Notes: generated by a model not told the origin, from the sequence alone. Shown: positions 1 to 13,000, numbered from the stretch's first letter. The stretch: DNA of 64,000 nt from Semisulcospira habei (GCA_036245525.1 BTPG01000003.1:212529945-212593944); one strand, 5' to 3'. A program made the numbers and translations.

Positions 1-599
1 GGTAAACTTCGCGCCTACCGCCGTTGCATCCCCCCCCCCCCCCCCCCCCCCCCCGTCTCCCGTCTGGTACGGACGGCGTTCCTTATTTGCAGCGCTCTCG
101 CCTGTGCTGGATTCCTCGACTTGGCCAAGCAGCGCTCGTCTACCTTGGAGCTGGCTCTTCTCCTCCTCGCCTCTGTTAGGGCCCCTCCTCACTCTGGCTG
201 TGGGGAAGAAGTCCTGCCTTCTGGGCCGCGTGTCAACGCTTAGGTCCTCGATTCGCCGCTACCGCGCCCTGCTGTGCTCGTCGTCTGCCCCTACCTCCCG
301 CAGGATCTATGGAGACAGCTGCGACAGGCTCCACTCGGCGATTCCCTCCTCTTCGGTCCTGGCAGTCGGTGAAGGACGCGTTGACCCTGCCCGCGTCACC
401 TCCTCCTGCTTCCAGCCGCCGCGAGGCACTGGGTCACGCCCTGCGGATCTCCGGATCCCCACAGCACCCGCCCTCCCGGCGTCGCCACCCCCGCCTACAC
501 GGCCTCAGGCGGCGTCCGATCGTCGACCTTCAGTTTGGCACGTGTTCTTAGCAGCGCCTTCCTTCCCTTGGGGACCGCCTGAGCCCTTCGCACCACGGT

Positions 600-1730
600 T
601 CCTCCCTTGGGCTTCACTGTCGGCCTGGATCTAGCGGACGCCTACACTCACATTCCCGTGCTTCTGGCTTCCAGACGCTTTGGCGCTTCGCTTCGACGGT
701 GGCGTTACCGTTCTGTGCCTTCCCCGTCGTCTGCATCCACTGGATGTTCGCCCGTTCCTTGGTCGGCGTCTTCGCCACGGCCAGGTGGACTTCGTCGAAC
801 CCCTCCTCGAACTAAGTCGACGATCTGCTTCGGCACCACTGGTTGGCACCCTCCCGGGAACGGCAATGGGACGCCTTCCTGGCCTCCTCGACACCCGCGG
901 CTTCATAGTCAACTTAGGCAAGTTGGATCTCGCACCGTCCCGCCGCTTCGCACACCGTGGTTGCAGTCCCTTATGGATCTCGTTGGGTGTGACTCCCGGA
1001 ACTGAGGATCCAGAAGTTGGTGAACCTGGCTCGTCTTGGTGCGCAGGAGGAGAAGGTCCCCGCCAGGCTGGTTGCAGCTCTCCGGCCTGGTGAGCGCCGC
1101 TGCAGATCTACTTCCCCTTGGTCAGCTCTGCCCGCCCCGCTTTACTTTCATCTTCTCCTGCACTGGCGCCCTCGACCGGACACTTCGAGACTCCCGTTCC
1201 GGTTCCTCCCTCGCTCGTTCCACTCCTCCGCCGCTGGGCAGTCCCTGCCTGGCTCGCGCCTGGAGTCCCTCTCCTTCGCTTCCCCCCCCCCCCCCCAGTT
1301 GTCCCTTGCGTCGATGCCAGCCATCCCGGCTGGGGTGCACTCCTGCTGTCGACGTGCCACGGCTTTCGGCAGCTGGCCACCGGTCCTGGCGGTCAAGCTT
1401 TCAACTGGTTGGAGTTTCAGGCGATACGGCAGCTCCTCTCGCTTGGGAACCGACTCTTGCACATCAGGACCTGATCGTCCTTCCGACGATTCCGCTGTCG
1501 TGTCCTACGTACAGAAGCAGGACGGGACCCGCTCCTCTTCCTCTGCCTTCTTCTTACCAGCGCCCCCGTTGGTGCAAGGATTGCTGCATCTCTCTCCAAG
1601 CAAGATACTTCTACGTCCACCTTGTCCTCGCGGACTCCCTCTCCCCGCGCGGTCAGCGTCTCCACGCCAGTGCGAAGAGAAGAGGAAGAGGCGCTTCGCC
1701 CGGACGTCTTCCGGATTATCTGCGCCACAT
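600..1730 (+). pseudogene. DIRS reverse transcriptase / RNase H relic
   Basis: Near 615-660 one frame reads GLDLADAYTHIP, matching the RT palm motif SLDLSDAYLHVP of the second DIRS copy in this window. Downstream, VDASHPGWGALL (about 1310-1345) is an RNase H active-site block and FNWLEFQAIRQLL (about 1399-1440) the following RNase H segment. The next segment, with ADSLSPRGQ near 1630, is in another frame. No single frame carries the whole domain set, so the enzyme is not encoded intact. Assignment rests on motif order and parallel similarity to copy 2. Confidence 0.7.
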
Positions 1731-2049
1731 GGGAGACCCCTCCCCCCCCCCCCCCCCTTCGTTCTTCGCGACAGGGTGGTACCCCCAGCTCCCCCTCCTC
1801 GTCTTGCCCGTCCCGGCACCACGGCCTAGGCGTCCGTTGCGCTCCCCCTTCCCTGGGACAGCCCCAGCGCTTCCGCTTACCCTCCCTCAGTCCTTGTCCC
1901 CAAGGTGCGTCTCTAGCGCAAGGGATGCAACACGATCCTGTTGCTGGGGGCGCCGTTCTGCTGGACCGGATCCTGCGCCACCGACCCTCTGAACCTGGCC
2001 ACGGGCCCTTCTCTGCGGCTTCCCACTCCTCGCATGATGGTCAAGCTAC

Positions 2050-3150
2050 CGCGCCAGGCGCTCTACCATCCATGCTCTGAGAGGCTCCTGCTACACGCTT
2101 GGAGTTTGGACGGCAAGCCCTCGCCGCTAGAGTTCTTGAGTGGGGCAGTGACAGCTGTCGCTTCGGGCCGCGGACCCTCGACCCTGTGTGTCTACCTGGG
2201 AAAGTGGGGAGTACTTGGAGCCTGGTGCGACCTCCGTCGCCTCTCCCCTACCGATCTGACTTCCCCACCACTGGCTGAGTTCTTCCTGGCTCTTCGACGA
2301 ACAGCTCTTGGCACTGATCACTTCAGGGGCTACCTCACTATGATCGCCGACGCTTACCGGCACTCGGGCTGGGCGGACCCCGGCAGTGTAAGGACCTCGC
2401 TGACCTTTGGCCCACTTCGCCACACAGCGACCTGCCCTCCGCTACCTGATCCCACGCTGGGACTTACCTTGGGTACTCACCTGGATGAACGCTAGCGTTG
2501 CGAGCCGCTTCCCCCAGCAAGCCTGCCCGACGCTACGCGAAGACTTGCTTCTGCTCACCATAGCCACAGCCTCCAGAGTGAGTGCGCTGCCCGCGCCTTC
2601 CGCGCCCCCGCCTGACTGTAGTGCAGGTCGGATGACCCCGTGCAGCTACTAACGGACCCGGCCTTCTTGGCCCAGAACCAGTCCCCGTTGTCAGCCCCAC
2701 AGGTGATCACTGTACGATCGCCGACGCCGATCGACTCCTACAAGGAAGTCGGACAACAGGACCTGGTGAGAGCCTTACGCGTGTACCTACGCCGTACCAA
2801 GCCGCTCCGCCAGGGACGCACCCGCCTCTTTTTCTCTCTGTCCCCAGGTAGACAAGATATCTCAGCCCAGACGATCTTCCTGGCTAAGATGGGTGATTCG
2901 CTCCGCCTACCAGGACCTCTGCCCCGACGCTGCCAAGCGGCTACACGAGGTCAGAGCCATGGCTGCTAGCATCGCATTCGACCGCAACTGCGCCGTCCGA
3001 GACAGTCTGGCTGCCGTAGGCTGGCGGACCGAGTCGACCTTCAACCGGTTCTACCTCCGTACCTGGCTGGCCAGCGAGATAACCTGGCCCTGGTGGGGGA
3101 CATCGCGGCGGCGCAACACTCCCTCCCGGCACCTTCGGTGCCGTTGGTAA
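2050..3150 (+). pseudogene. DIRS tyrosine recombinase relic
   Basis: Pieces in successive frames give the N-terminal core-binding part (GPSTLCVYLGKW near 2170, FRGYLTMIADAYRH near 2320), the middle (RPALRYLIPRWDLPWV near 2425-2475, DPAFLAQNQSPLS near 2655) and the catalytic end, with LHEVRAMAAS near 2940 and FNRFYLR near 3040. H-x-x-R and the final tyrosine are the residues expected of this family. Each piece has a counterpart in the minus-strand copy at 12510-13560. Frame breaks between pieces make it a pseudogene. Confidence 0.75.
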
Positions 3151-3254
3151 TCCTTTAGCTAAAATTCCCGGGAGCCTGCGCTGGGGAAGACGGGGCTTGC
3201 TAACTCAGTCAGTCACTGGATTACGCGGCACCCTCCTCTTCTTCGCTATTCTCC

Positions 3255-3346
3255 TTGTAGTAATGGCATCGGTAACGTTTTTGAGGAAGCAAATTAATTT
3301 TTCTCTAATATGTATTTTTTCGAAAAATACTTACCGATGCCATTAC
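3255..3346 (+). repeat. DIRS copy 1 internal complementary region
   Basis: This segment joins a copy of the left terminus (GGTAACGTTTTTGAGGAAGC) to the complement of the right terminus (TTTTTCTCTAATATG then TTTTTTCGAAAAATACTTAC). The second part is the reverse complement of the element end at 3555-3610. In DIRS elements the internal complementary region carries both termini joined and is thought to template completion of the circular DNA. Here the layout is directly visible. Confidence 0.75.
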
Positions 3347-3610
3347 TCGGATGGCCCTCCCACCTGCCCCGCTTGCCGCTCGCCAGCTAAACGAAAGAAC
3401 TGGTTTGGCTTGGCTGCTCGGGCAGTTACCCGTGACGGGTGGGAAGGGAGGCTACCCGGGTACCAGGTCACGGCACCCCTAGTGGCCTCCCCTGGCCCTA
3501 AAGGTACACATCGTAAGTTTTTGGGCTAAAATTACACTAGCTATAGGTTGTTCCTTGTAGTAATGGCATCGGTAAGTATTTTTCGAAAAAATACATTTTA
3601 GAGAAAAATA
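3347..3610 (+). repeat. DIRS copy 1 right inverted terminal repeat
   Basis: GC-rich terminal repeat ending in TTGTAGTAATGGCATCGGTA followed by AGTATTTTTCGAAAAAATAC and AGAGAAAAAT at 3610. The left partner is outside the window, so the repeat is identified by its match to the internal complementary region just upstream. It lies in the intron preceding the RBSN FYVE exon, which starts 273 bp further on. Confidence 0.65.
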
Positions 3611-3882
3611 TGTGCGCCGGGCTGAATGAGTTAATATGTTCAGTTCAAGTCAATCAACTTTTACTATTCCAAATACATGTTGTATAGGAACTTTGTCTTG
3701 GCTCCTCATGTGCAATCACAATCAGTTACTCACATTAATACAACAATTCACATTTTTTTAAAAAGTACATTGGCTTGGGACGGGTGAAGCCCGTCACCAA
3801 GGTATTTATATTCATGTTCTTTGATCGCGCAATTTTCCACAGCATGTACACATCAGCTAAACTGCACTTGGTCTCTTTTCAG

Positions 3883-4044
3883 CCTTTGAGATGTCTGTTG
3901 TGCGGTGGATCCCTGACCGAGAGGTGCCAGCTTGCTTGACGTGCTCTAAATCTTTCGGTTTTCTGACAAGACGGCATCACTGTCGGCTCTGTGGCAGCAT
4001 TATATGTGACCGGTGCTCACAGTTCCTCACCATGGAGTTTGCTC
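3883..4044 (+). CDS. RBSN: RBSN exon: FYVE zinc finger, first part
   Basis: Acceptor tctcttttcag before 3883 and donor gtaagt after 4044; it enters in phase 1 and leaves in phase 1. It encodes the FYVE start (W-I-P-D, then CLTC), the basic RRHHCRLCG PI3P-binding signature and CDRC. These are three of the four zinc-binding cysteine pairs; the fourth is in the next exon. A dispersed repeat begins only about 14 bp after the donor. Confidence 0.92.
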
Positions 4045-7000
4045 GTAAGTCCATTTTCGGCTCACATGTAAAAGTGAGTATGTATTGGGCTGTCCGTCGT
4101 CTTGGTGTTGTTTAACGTCTGTCGATGGTGGTAAACTTTAATGTGGGCATTTTCTCACAGACTATTCAAGACATAGACATTAATCTTGGCCCATATGAAT
4201 ACTTTGTCTCAAACTTTTTATAAACATGTGATTTGAGTGACCTCGCTCAAAGGTCAAGGTCACTGTGGGTCAATAATCAGGTAAAAAAAAAAAAAGGCCT
4301 ATTTTTCATCAAAATTATCTTTTCTCAATTCTGTTTCATCTTCGCAGTCACACTTAGGTATACAGATACTTGATTTTAACCCTTTAAGCCCCAAGGTCCC
4401 ATTTCTCGAATTTTGGACTGTGTACCAGTTGCAGGAGATGGATTGACCATGATAATTCAAGGGTAGTGCCAGATTAGCTTGGCACCTGATTGAGATTGAT
4501 TGACCATGATAATTCAAGGGTAGTGCCAGATTAGCTTGGCACCTGATTGAGATGGATTGACCATGATAATTCAAGGGTAGTGTCAGATTAGCTTGGCGTC
4601 TGAAGGCGCCAAGCTAATCTGGCACTACCCTTGAATTATCATGGTCAATCCATCTCCTGCTGTAGGGACTCGGGGCTAAATGGGTTAACACATTTCAGAC
4701 CAAGCAGTTCTGACAGAGTGACTATCCCTTAACCAAACTGTTTTACTTACCCATGTCAGAATCAAGTCAGAAAAACAGCCTGTGTGGTGTTGTCAGTGTA
4801 TGAATTTCAAAGATTTTTGGAAGTATTGTTCATATGATATAAATTATATTAACCAGTTTTACACCCAACTGTGATCACTAAATTAGTGACATTTACTCTA
4901 ATATATTCTGTTTTAATTTTAAACGATATACCTTTAATTAATCTAGATTTCCTAGATTAATAGGCATGTGTGTTGTGTGTGTGTGGGAGATGAGCGTGGG
5001 TGTGTACAGTACGCATTGGTTTGTGATATTAGTTGTTTAGTTTTAAAGTTTTTACAGTGTGTGTGTAGGGCATTGGATTTGTGTGATAGAGTATTAATTT
5101 TTTTTTTTTTATTGTTGACTGTGATGTTTGTAATTGTATCACACCATCACACATTCCTATGCTTTATGTTTTAAGGCAAATGGCAATTAACAGTATATTA
5201 TGTATCTATCTATATATAAATGTTTTTGTATATCCATCAGTAGTTTTAGGGAAACGTACAGAAATAATTATTTTGCTGAAAACGTAAATACTGCCACACT
5301 TGTTCCTCTGAAATTCTGTCCACAAGTCCCACTACTTGTAGTCACTGATGAATAGAACTAGTCATTGTCCGCCAATGACCAGTTCTATTCATCAGCTGTG
5401 AAATCAATCTCGCTATCACTATCATAAGTTTTAGGAACAAAATATGAAGAATCACTGTCTGTTTCGTGGCTCTCCTCCTCTACTTCTTCTTCACTATCTG
5501 TGTTCATCATGATCTCACCAGCCACTTCTTGTGCCTCGAAAAAGCGCTGATTTTACCATCTTGACTCACTTAACTCATTCTATCCCAGACACGCCACAGC
5601 AAGATAAGGATCGACCATGATAGTTCAAGGGTGATGCCAGAATAGCTTGGCACCTATGGGCGCCAAGCTATTCTGGCATCACCCTTGAACTATCATGGTC
5701 GATCTGTGTCCTGCGCTGCAATGCAGTCTTCAGAGAACAACGGCAAAATTTGGGGATTTCGGTGATGGGGTAGAATGAGTAAACGCATGCTGAATGCAGA
5801 GGAAGGGAGACTAGAGTTATCTCCTTCCATAAACACCTGCTAGTAAAGTAGTGAAAATGAAAGTACATGTGACAAACAGTTTTGCCGTTTGCAGGCGAGG
5901 GGATAATAATAATAATAATAATACCGTTATTATATAGGCGCTTTTTCTCAAACTGATGCAATCCCCCACCCGGGTCTGCCCTGGGGGACTTGGGTGGGGT
6001 TAGGTATTTTTTAGTTCCCAGGGTCACCCTGGTCAGCCCCACAGGGTGGGTTTTTCTCTCTATTCTGGGGCATGTGTTTCTGTCTACCCTTTGTCCATTC
6101 ACCTGTATTTGCCTTTTTAAAACTCTCCCTACTGTCTGCACTGCCTGTAGCTCTTGATATTGGATGTGTGTTGTTAAATGGTCTTAGCTTTATTTAGGCC
6201 CCCATGTGTTAGGTTTATTTAACGTATTTGACCGGCTGGCGACATACATTCAATGTTCTGTTTAGTTTTTTTCACAAGCAGTGCAGGCACGTCCTGAGAA
6301 AGCCTTGTTGCTGTCGGGACGTTAAGCAATGTACAATCAATCAATCAAACTGATGCAAACAAAAAATTCTCTTTTACTGGTCAGAAATGTGTTAAAACCT
6401 TCTTCAACAGAAAATGTGTGATAAATGGCCGTTTTTAACCCTTTTCATCCTGATAGCTTGATAGTTCAAGAGTTTTGCCTGAGGCGCCAATCTATTCTGG
6501 CACCACCCTTGAACTAACATGGTGGATCTATCTTTAATCTGCAATAGAACCTTAATTGGACATTAAGCAAATTTTAAAATTCAGCCTTAGGATGTAATGG
6601 GTTAAAAGCACGTAGGTTTTGATTGACACCTTTGCGAACACTTCAATCAAACGTGGCAGGAGGCTAGTTGATCTTCCTATATGCATGCTGATTTGGTGAA
6701 GGGTAAGGGAGGTCAACCGATGCGTGAAAAATGCAAGACATAGGATTTTGGCAGTACTGTAGCCATGTAGCATTAACAAATCTGCTTATGTGAGTGACCT
6801 GTTAGAAAAGGTGAAGGTTACCGTACAGAAATGATGTGGCTCGGTTGTGCACGTTAGATAAATGATGTGCACATGATCAGCTGTGCACATTAGCCCTGCA
6901 GGCTTTGCCGTGCCTTTTTTTTGTGCATATAAATCTATATATATGTGTATGTTGGTCTGTGATTTGGAATCCAGAGTAATTGGCCGGCCTATAAAATAGC

Positions 7001-10000
7001 AAACCAGCGTTTGACAAGTCCCATTCCCTGTTACCCCATCAGCCCATTCAGCCATGAGTCCCTACAGCAGGAGATGGATTGACCATGATAATTCAAGGGT
7101 CGCGCCAGATTAGCTAAGCTAATCTGGCACGACCCTTGAATTATCATGGTCAGTCCATCTCCTGCAACTGTTACATAGTCATTAGGCAAAACCTCCAAAA
7201 TTTGAGAAATGGGACTGACCTTGGGGCTAAAAGGGTTGGCATAGGCTGTGTATGTAAATTGTCATGCTGTCAAAGAGAAGACAATTTGTATTCCTGGCAG
7301 ATGTCATTAACTTCTTCATGGCAGTGGAAGCAAACTGTTTAGTATGATCCTGACATCTGTCTTAACCCATTTAGCCCAGAGTCCCTACAGCAGGTGATGG
7401 ATTGACCATGATAATTGTAGGGTAGTGCCAGATTAGCTCGGCGCCTTCGGGTGGTCAATCCATCACCTGCGCCACTGGTACATAGTCGTTTTGGAAACGC
7501 TTTAAAAATTTTGTAAAAGTAGCTGGTGGGTTAATTCAGCACAGAAGAGTCTCAGCCATCCATGTAACACGGACTTGTGATGTCCTCAAGAGGCATAGAT
7601 CCTCATGAGCCCCTGCAACTGCACGGGCTCATGGGGATCTGTGTCCCTTGCAGTTGGATCATGCTCACTTTTCTGGGTAGAGAAGGGGTTAAAATGAAGA
7701 GTTTCATGCACTTTTTTTACATTGAATTTTTTTAGGCTGGAAGTCCATTTATTTACAATCCATATACAGTATCTGTGGATGTAACAATTTGAAGGGGGCC
7801 AAGTTTTGGTTGTTGCTGTAAGTATAAGCCACGTGATTTGTACAGGAAAGTGTTATCAGGATCTCTGCAAAAGTTACATCCGACTTTTGTTATATTTGAC
7901 CTTGTTATGAGCGAAGTCAATTGTAGTCAAACTGTTGCCGCTAGGGGTATCATGTGAAAGGAAAACAGAAAAAAAGAGGTTGCAAACCCTTTAACTCAAT
8001 CTACCCCAACACTGAAATCCCCAAATGTTGCCGTTGTTCCCTGAAGACTGCATTGCAGTGCAGGACACAGATCGACCATGATAGTTCAAGGGTGATGCCA
8101 GAATAGCTTGGCGCCCATGGGCGCCAAGCTATTCTGGCATCACCCTTGAACTATCATGGTCGATCCTTGTCTTGCTGTGGTGTGTGTGAGGTAGAATGAG
8201 TTGTGTCATGGTCCGTGGACGTTTCCTAAAGCCTGCGCGGTGGAGCTTTTTGGTGGAGTGCAGTGTGCGCAGTACTGGCCCCACCCTTTAAACCCTTGGT
8301 TCATCTGCCATGGCCTAGCAAGCTGGGACGATAGCATCGAGGTCCTCGGGTCGTAGGTTTTATATCAGACTGTCCTTGTCCTAGTCTCTGGCTCAAAAGC
8401 CTTCCCCGGAGACACGGGGGGCTTTGATGTCAGGGGTTTCCTCCCTTAGCCTTTCCGCATCCAAGCGGCCAGGCCTGCAAGGCAGCAGGCGACTCGTGGA
8501 GGGCGGGGTCGTCTATGTCCCGTGCAGATGTGAACATCTGCCCACTGCCCTAGAATGAGTTAAATTAGATACAAAGAACACAACGTTTCGGATCAAAGAT
8601 CCTTCTTCGGGTGACATGAAAACAAATGTAGAACAGAAAAGAACACACAATAGAAAGAGTGGACGTTATCCAGTATAGAGAAAAGTCAATTGTATATTTT
8701 CAGAGAAATTGGTCAACCCAGCCTTTCAGTTTGAGGGGGAAGGCTTCCTGAAACGCACAAACAGCAACACCAGCATCAACTCATTAGTCGGTGCTGAGGG
8801 GGAACAACACATGCGTGTGTGCAAAACATGTCGACAGTTGCTGGAACGCAGAGACAACATGACTGAGATGCGCAACACGAAGCCAGTCATTGTACAGTTG
8901 TATGAGGTATACCCCAACCCTTTGCATGTCGGTAGTGGTTTTAGTTGCGATGGTTCCAAAAGGAATCATCGCAACTACAATCTCAACCAACATGAAAGGG
9001 TCATCACTATCAAATAGCGCTGAAAAGTCACCAGTATCAGTTGTGTTTTTTTTTTAATCGATCCGTTCGCTAATAATAATAACTTCTGGAGTCGCCATTG
9101 TGACTTATTGTTGAAATTATTTTTCACCCATTTAGTCCATTTAACCCTTTTAGCCCCAAGGTCCCATTTCTCAAATTTTGGAGGTGTTGCTTTACAAGTA
9201 TGTACCAATTATGGGAGATGGATTGATCATGATAATTAAAGGGTAGTGCCAGATTCAGAGGTAGTGCCAAGTTCATCTGGCACTACCCTTGCATTATCAT
9301 GATCAATCCATCTCCTGCTGCAGGGTCCCAGGGCTAAAAGGGTTAATCATGTGACATGCATCTGGAGTATCAGTTAATCTGACTTATTGATCAGACAATG
9401 CCTGTAATTTTGCAAATTCTTTTTCTTCTTCTTGAACGCCGCACACTTGGAGTTTGGCTCTCAAAATGAAATCTGTGGTCTTCTGTAGCGCCTCCACAGG
9501 CTCGTACAGTTTTGTAATTCGCAATTGATAAGCAACTGATTACAATTACAGTTAAATGAAAATTTTAAAAATGATTTACCGTTTTTGTTTTCCAGAAATT
9601 GAAAATGTGCATCGAAGAAGCTGAACACGTCTTGCCACAGTATTTGCCCATGGTAGAATCTTTGAGGTAGAAAACTAGTGTTTGTATTCAGTCATCGCCA
9701 GCACTTGTTTTTAAAATCCTTTCGTTGCATTGACTGTCGACCCCCCTGTGCATGTAGCCACTGGTACTGTTTACTGTACCATTGTCAGCGTGCATGAGGA
9801 TGTTGACGTTTCTGAAATCATAGTGAATCAGCTTGAGATAATTCAGTCTGTTCATGAAATATGGCTGGAAGTGTTGCCAGAGATTTAAAAAAAAAATCTG
9901 AAGTCGGCGTGAATGGGGATGGTCAGGGGGACAGGAGGGTCAGTGGGGGGTTGCCTCTTTCTCTTTGTTTGTGTCATAGCTCGTTCTTAACTCCTTACAC

Positions 10001-13000
10001 CCTGAGGACAAAATTATCAAATTTGTGTAGAGATCCACAGTTCTGGAGACAGATCGACCATGATATTTCAAGGTTGGTGTCAGAATAGCTTGGCGCCTAG
10101 AGGCCTCTAGGCGCCAAGCTATTCTGACACCAACCTTGAAATATCATGGTCGATCCACATCCTGTCGGAGTCTTTCAGGGCATTATGGGTTAACCTTTGA
10201 ACTCCAGTCATGACCACCATGCCGTGAGGTTACCGTTGCCCCATAACCTAGAGTTACAATGCGCCAGAAGAAGCTCTTTGTTGCTACTGTGTGATAACAT
10301 TTCTCGTGATCCGTTTGCTTCTGTTTGATTGCGTCCAAATTTGTTGGGCACCTTTTTTTTTGTGCTCCATATTTGAAATCACTATTATGATAAAAGACAT
10401 TTTGGGACAGTTGACAATGTGTGCAATGCATTTTTTTCTTTCAGTCAAGGAGAATCACGCTACGCATACCGTGAAGCAATGATTCTACGCACCAAGTTGG
10501 TCAAGCTGTACGAAACCATTGATCAGCTGAGGTAATGAAGTTAACTTCAGTTATTTGTTTTATTTTTATGTGACTTCTTTAGGCAGATAAATTGTATGCG
10601 TGTGTTGGTGTGTAGTTTTGACATCTCAGCCTGTAGCCATACCCTCGTCAAAAACATGTGGTATCACTTGCTTACTTGTACAGTGTACCTGCAGTCAACT
10701 TTTTTCCTTGAAATAAATTGACCCTCCAGGTCGTATTGTTTTGGTCCACATAATTCTTTTTCTCTTCCTACGGAAAGTAAATTACCCTACTGATTTTGTT
10801 GTTGTTCATTTAAATGTACACATCTGGGTTGTTTTTGTAATTTTATTAATTTATTATTTATTTATTTTTTTAGCAAACGGATTCTGCAGTTTGGGCATGA
10901 TCACAATCCACCCCCTAACCCTAAACAGCTGTATCTTCAGAAGGCGATCCGTGTGAACGCCAGTAACTTCATGCAAGATAATCTCATGGGCCTGCAGAAC
11001 ATGCCTACAGAAGAAGAGGTCAACCATATGCAAGAGAAACGCAAAACAGAGATTCAGCGCAAAATAGCTGCCGAGCGACAGGTCAGTGGGAAACATGCAC
11101 TGTGATTTTGCTGTGTAGGCTTTGGCTATCGGTAGCGTTTTTTGTCGTGATGATTCTGGCAGGATGTCAGAGTGTTGTTATTCTGGCAGGATGTCAGAAT
11201 GTTGTTATTCTGGCAGGATTTTGGAGTGTTGTTATTCTGGCAGGATGTCAGAATGTTGTTATTCTGGCATGATGTCGGAGTGTTGTTATTCTGGCAGGAT
11301 GTCGGAGTGTTGTTATTCTGGCAGGATGTCGGAGTGTTGTTATTCTGGCAGGATGTCGGAGTGTTGTTATTCTGGCAGGATGTCAGAGTGTTGTTATTCT
11401 GGCAGGATGTCAGAGTGTTGTTATTCTGGCAGGGTGTCAGAGTGTTGTTATTCTGGCAGGATGTCAGAGTGTTGTTATTCTGGCAGGATGTCAGAGTGTT
11501 GTTATTCTGGCAGGATGTCAGTGTTGTTATTCTGGCAGGATGTCAGAGTGTTGTTATTCTGGCAGGATGTCGAAGTGTTGCTATTCTAGCGGGATGTCAG
11601 TGATGTTATTCTGGCAGGATGTCAGAGTGTTGTTATTCTGGCAGGAATCATCACGACAGAAACCGCCACTGACAGCCAAGCAGTTAACCCATTTAGCCCC
11701 AAGTCCCTACAACAGGAGATTGATTTAGCATGATAATTCAAGGGTAGTGCCAGATTAGCTTGGCATCTTCAGGCACCAAGCTAATCTGGCGCTACCTGTG
11801 AATTATCATGCTCACTCCAACTCCTGCAACTGGTACATAGTCGTTACGTAACACAAAATTTGGGAAATGCACCCCTGGGGCTAAATGGTTTATGGTGCGG
11901 GAGTTCATGCGTGTAGCCAACACTGATCATGATGTAACTTTTTGTCCAGGGTGGAGGTTGTGGGAAGGCCCCCCCCTTCCCCCCCACCCCTCACCCTCCC
12001 CCCCCTCATCCTCCCCATTTCCCCCACCCTTCCCACCACCACCTAAGAAAATCAGGCTTGTGTGAGTGGTGATAAATTCATTTTTCTCTAAAAGGTATTT
12101 TTTCGAAAAATACTTACCGATGACATGACTACATGGGAATGTCTACTTCTAGGCTCAATTTTAGCCTACTTGCCCGTTGTGTGCCCACACAACCCGAGAG
12201 GCACTCGGGGAACCCCCCAGAGGGGCCGAGAGTTATCTCCCCATACCCGCCTTACCAGATCCGGTCACGAGACCGTTCAGTCTGATACTTCGCTCGAAAG
12301 CGGCAAGCGGGGCAGGAGGGAGGGTCATCCGAGTCATGTCATCAGTAAGTATTTTTCGAAAAAATACCTTTTAGAGAAAAATGAATTTGTTTCTTCAAAA
12401 ACATTACCGATGACATGACTACATGGGAGAATTGCGATGAGGAGGAGGGTGCCGCCCACAACTCCCCAACAGAACAGCGCCGTTCTCCCCGTCGCACACT
12501 CCCGACATTTTAGCGAAGTGCATACCACGGTGCCGGTGGCGCCGGGAGGGAGTGTTGCGCCGCGGCGATGTCCCCCACCAGTGCGAGATTCTCTCGCTGG
12601 CTAGCCAGGTCCCGGAGGTAGAAACGGGCAAAGACTGACTCGGTTTTCCAGCCCACGGCTGCCGCGATGTCCTTGACCGCGTAGTTTCGATCAAGCGTGA
12701 CGCTCGTGGCCATAGCTCGTACCTCGTGTGCGTGAATGTGCAGCCTCTTCGCTCCCTGAGGGAGATCTCCTGATAAGCGGAGCGTATGACCCAGTGGAGC
12801 CAGGAAGCGATCGTCTGGGCTGTAATGTCACGCCAGTTGGGTCTTAGAGGTAGGAAGAGGCGCAACCGTCCCCTGAGGACGGGCCTAGATCGCCGCAGAT
12901 AGATTTTAAGGGCGCGCACGGGAACCTGTAGCCTGGTCTCCTGGGACCGGGGTCGGTCTCTCAGCGGCCTAATGGTGATCACCTGAGGCGGAGTTAAAGG

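Larger units (their letters stand above)
1..3610 (+). mobile_element. DIRS-type tyrosine-recombinase retrotransposon, decayed copy 1 (5' end outside window)
   Basis: A GC-rich block, unlike the AT-rich surroundings, with the DIRS gene order on +: reverse transcriptase remains near 630-1080, RNase H near 1300-1700, tyrosine recombinase near 2050-3120, then an internal complementary region and an inverted terminal repeat ending near 3610. The coding part is split over all three frames by indels and stops, so this copy is dead. Its ends carry a GTAATGGCATCGGTAA motif, where copy 2 at 12074-18105 has GTCATGTCATCGGTAA, so the two belong to related but separate families. C homopolymers at 30-54, 1284-1297 and 1741-1757 add to the frame damage. 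DIRS elements replicate through a circular intermediate and integrate with a tyrosine recombinase rather than a DDE integrase. Confidence 0.85.

Noticed and set aside
5668..6141. 157-residue minus-strand protein, similar to one at 50739-51017
   Set aside because: Antisense to the retrotransposon 3' end present in both places; similarity reflects the repeat, not a gene.
11122..11589. Open frame encoding a 9-residue repeat protein
   Set aside because: It is the 27-bp intronic minisatellite; period divisible by three keeps two frames open. No splice sites or homology.
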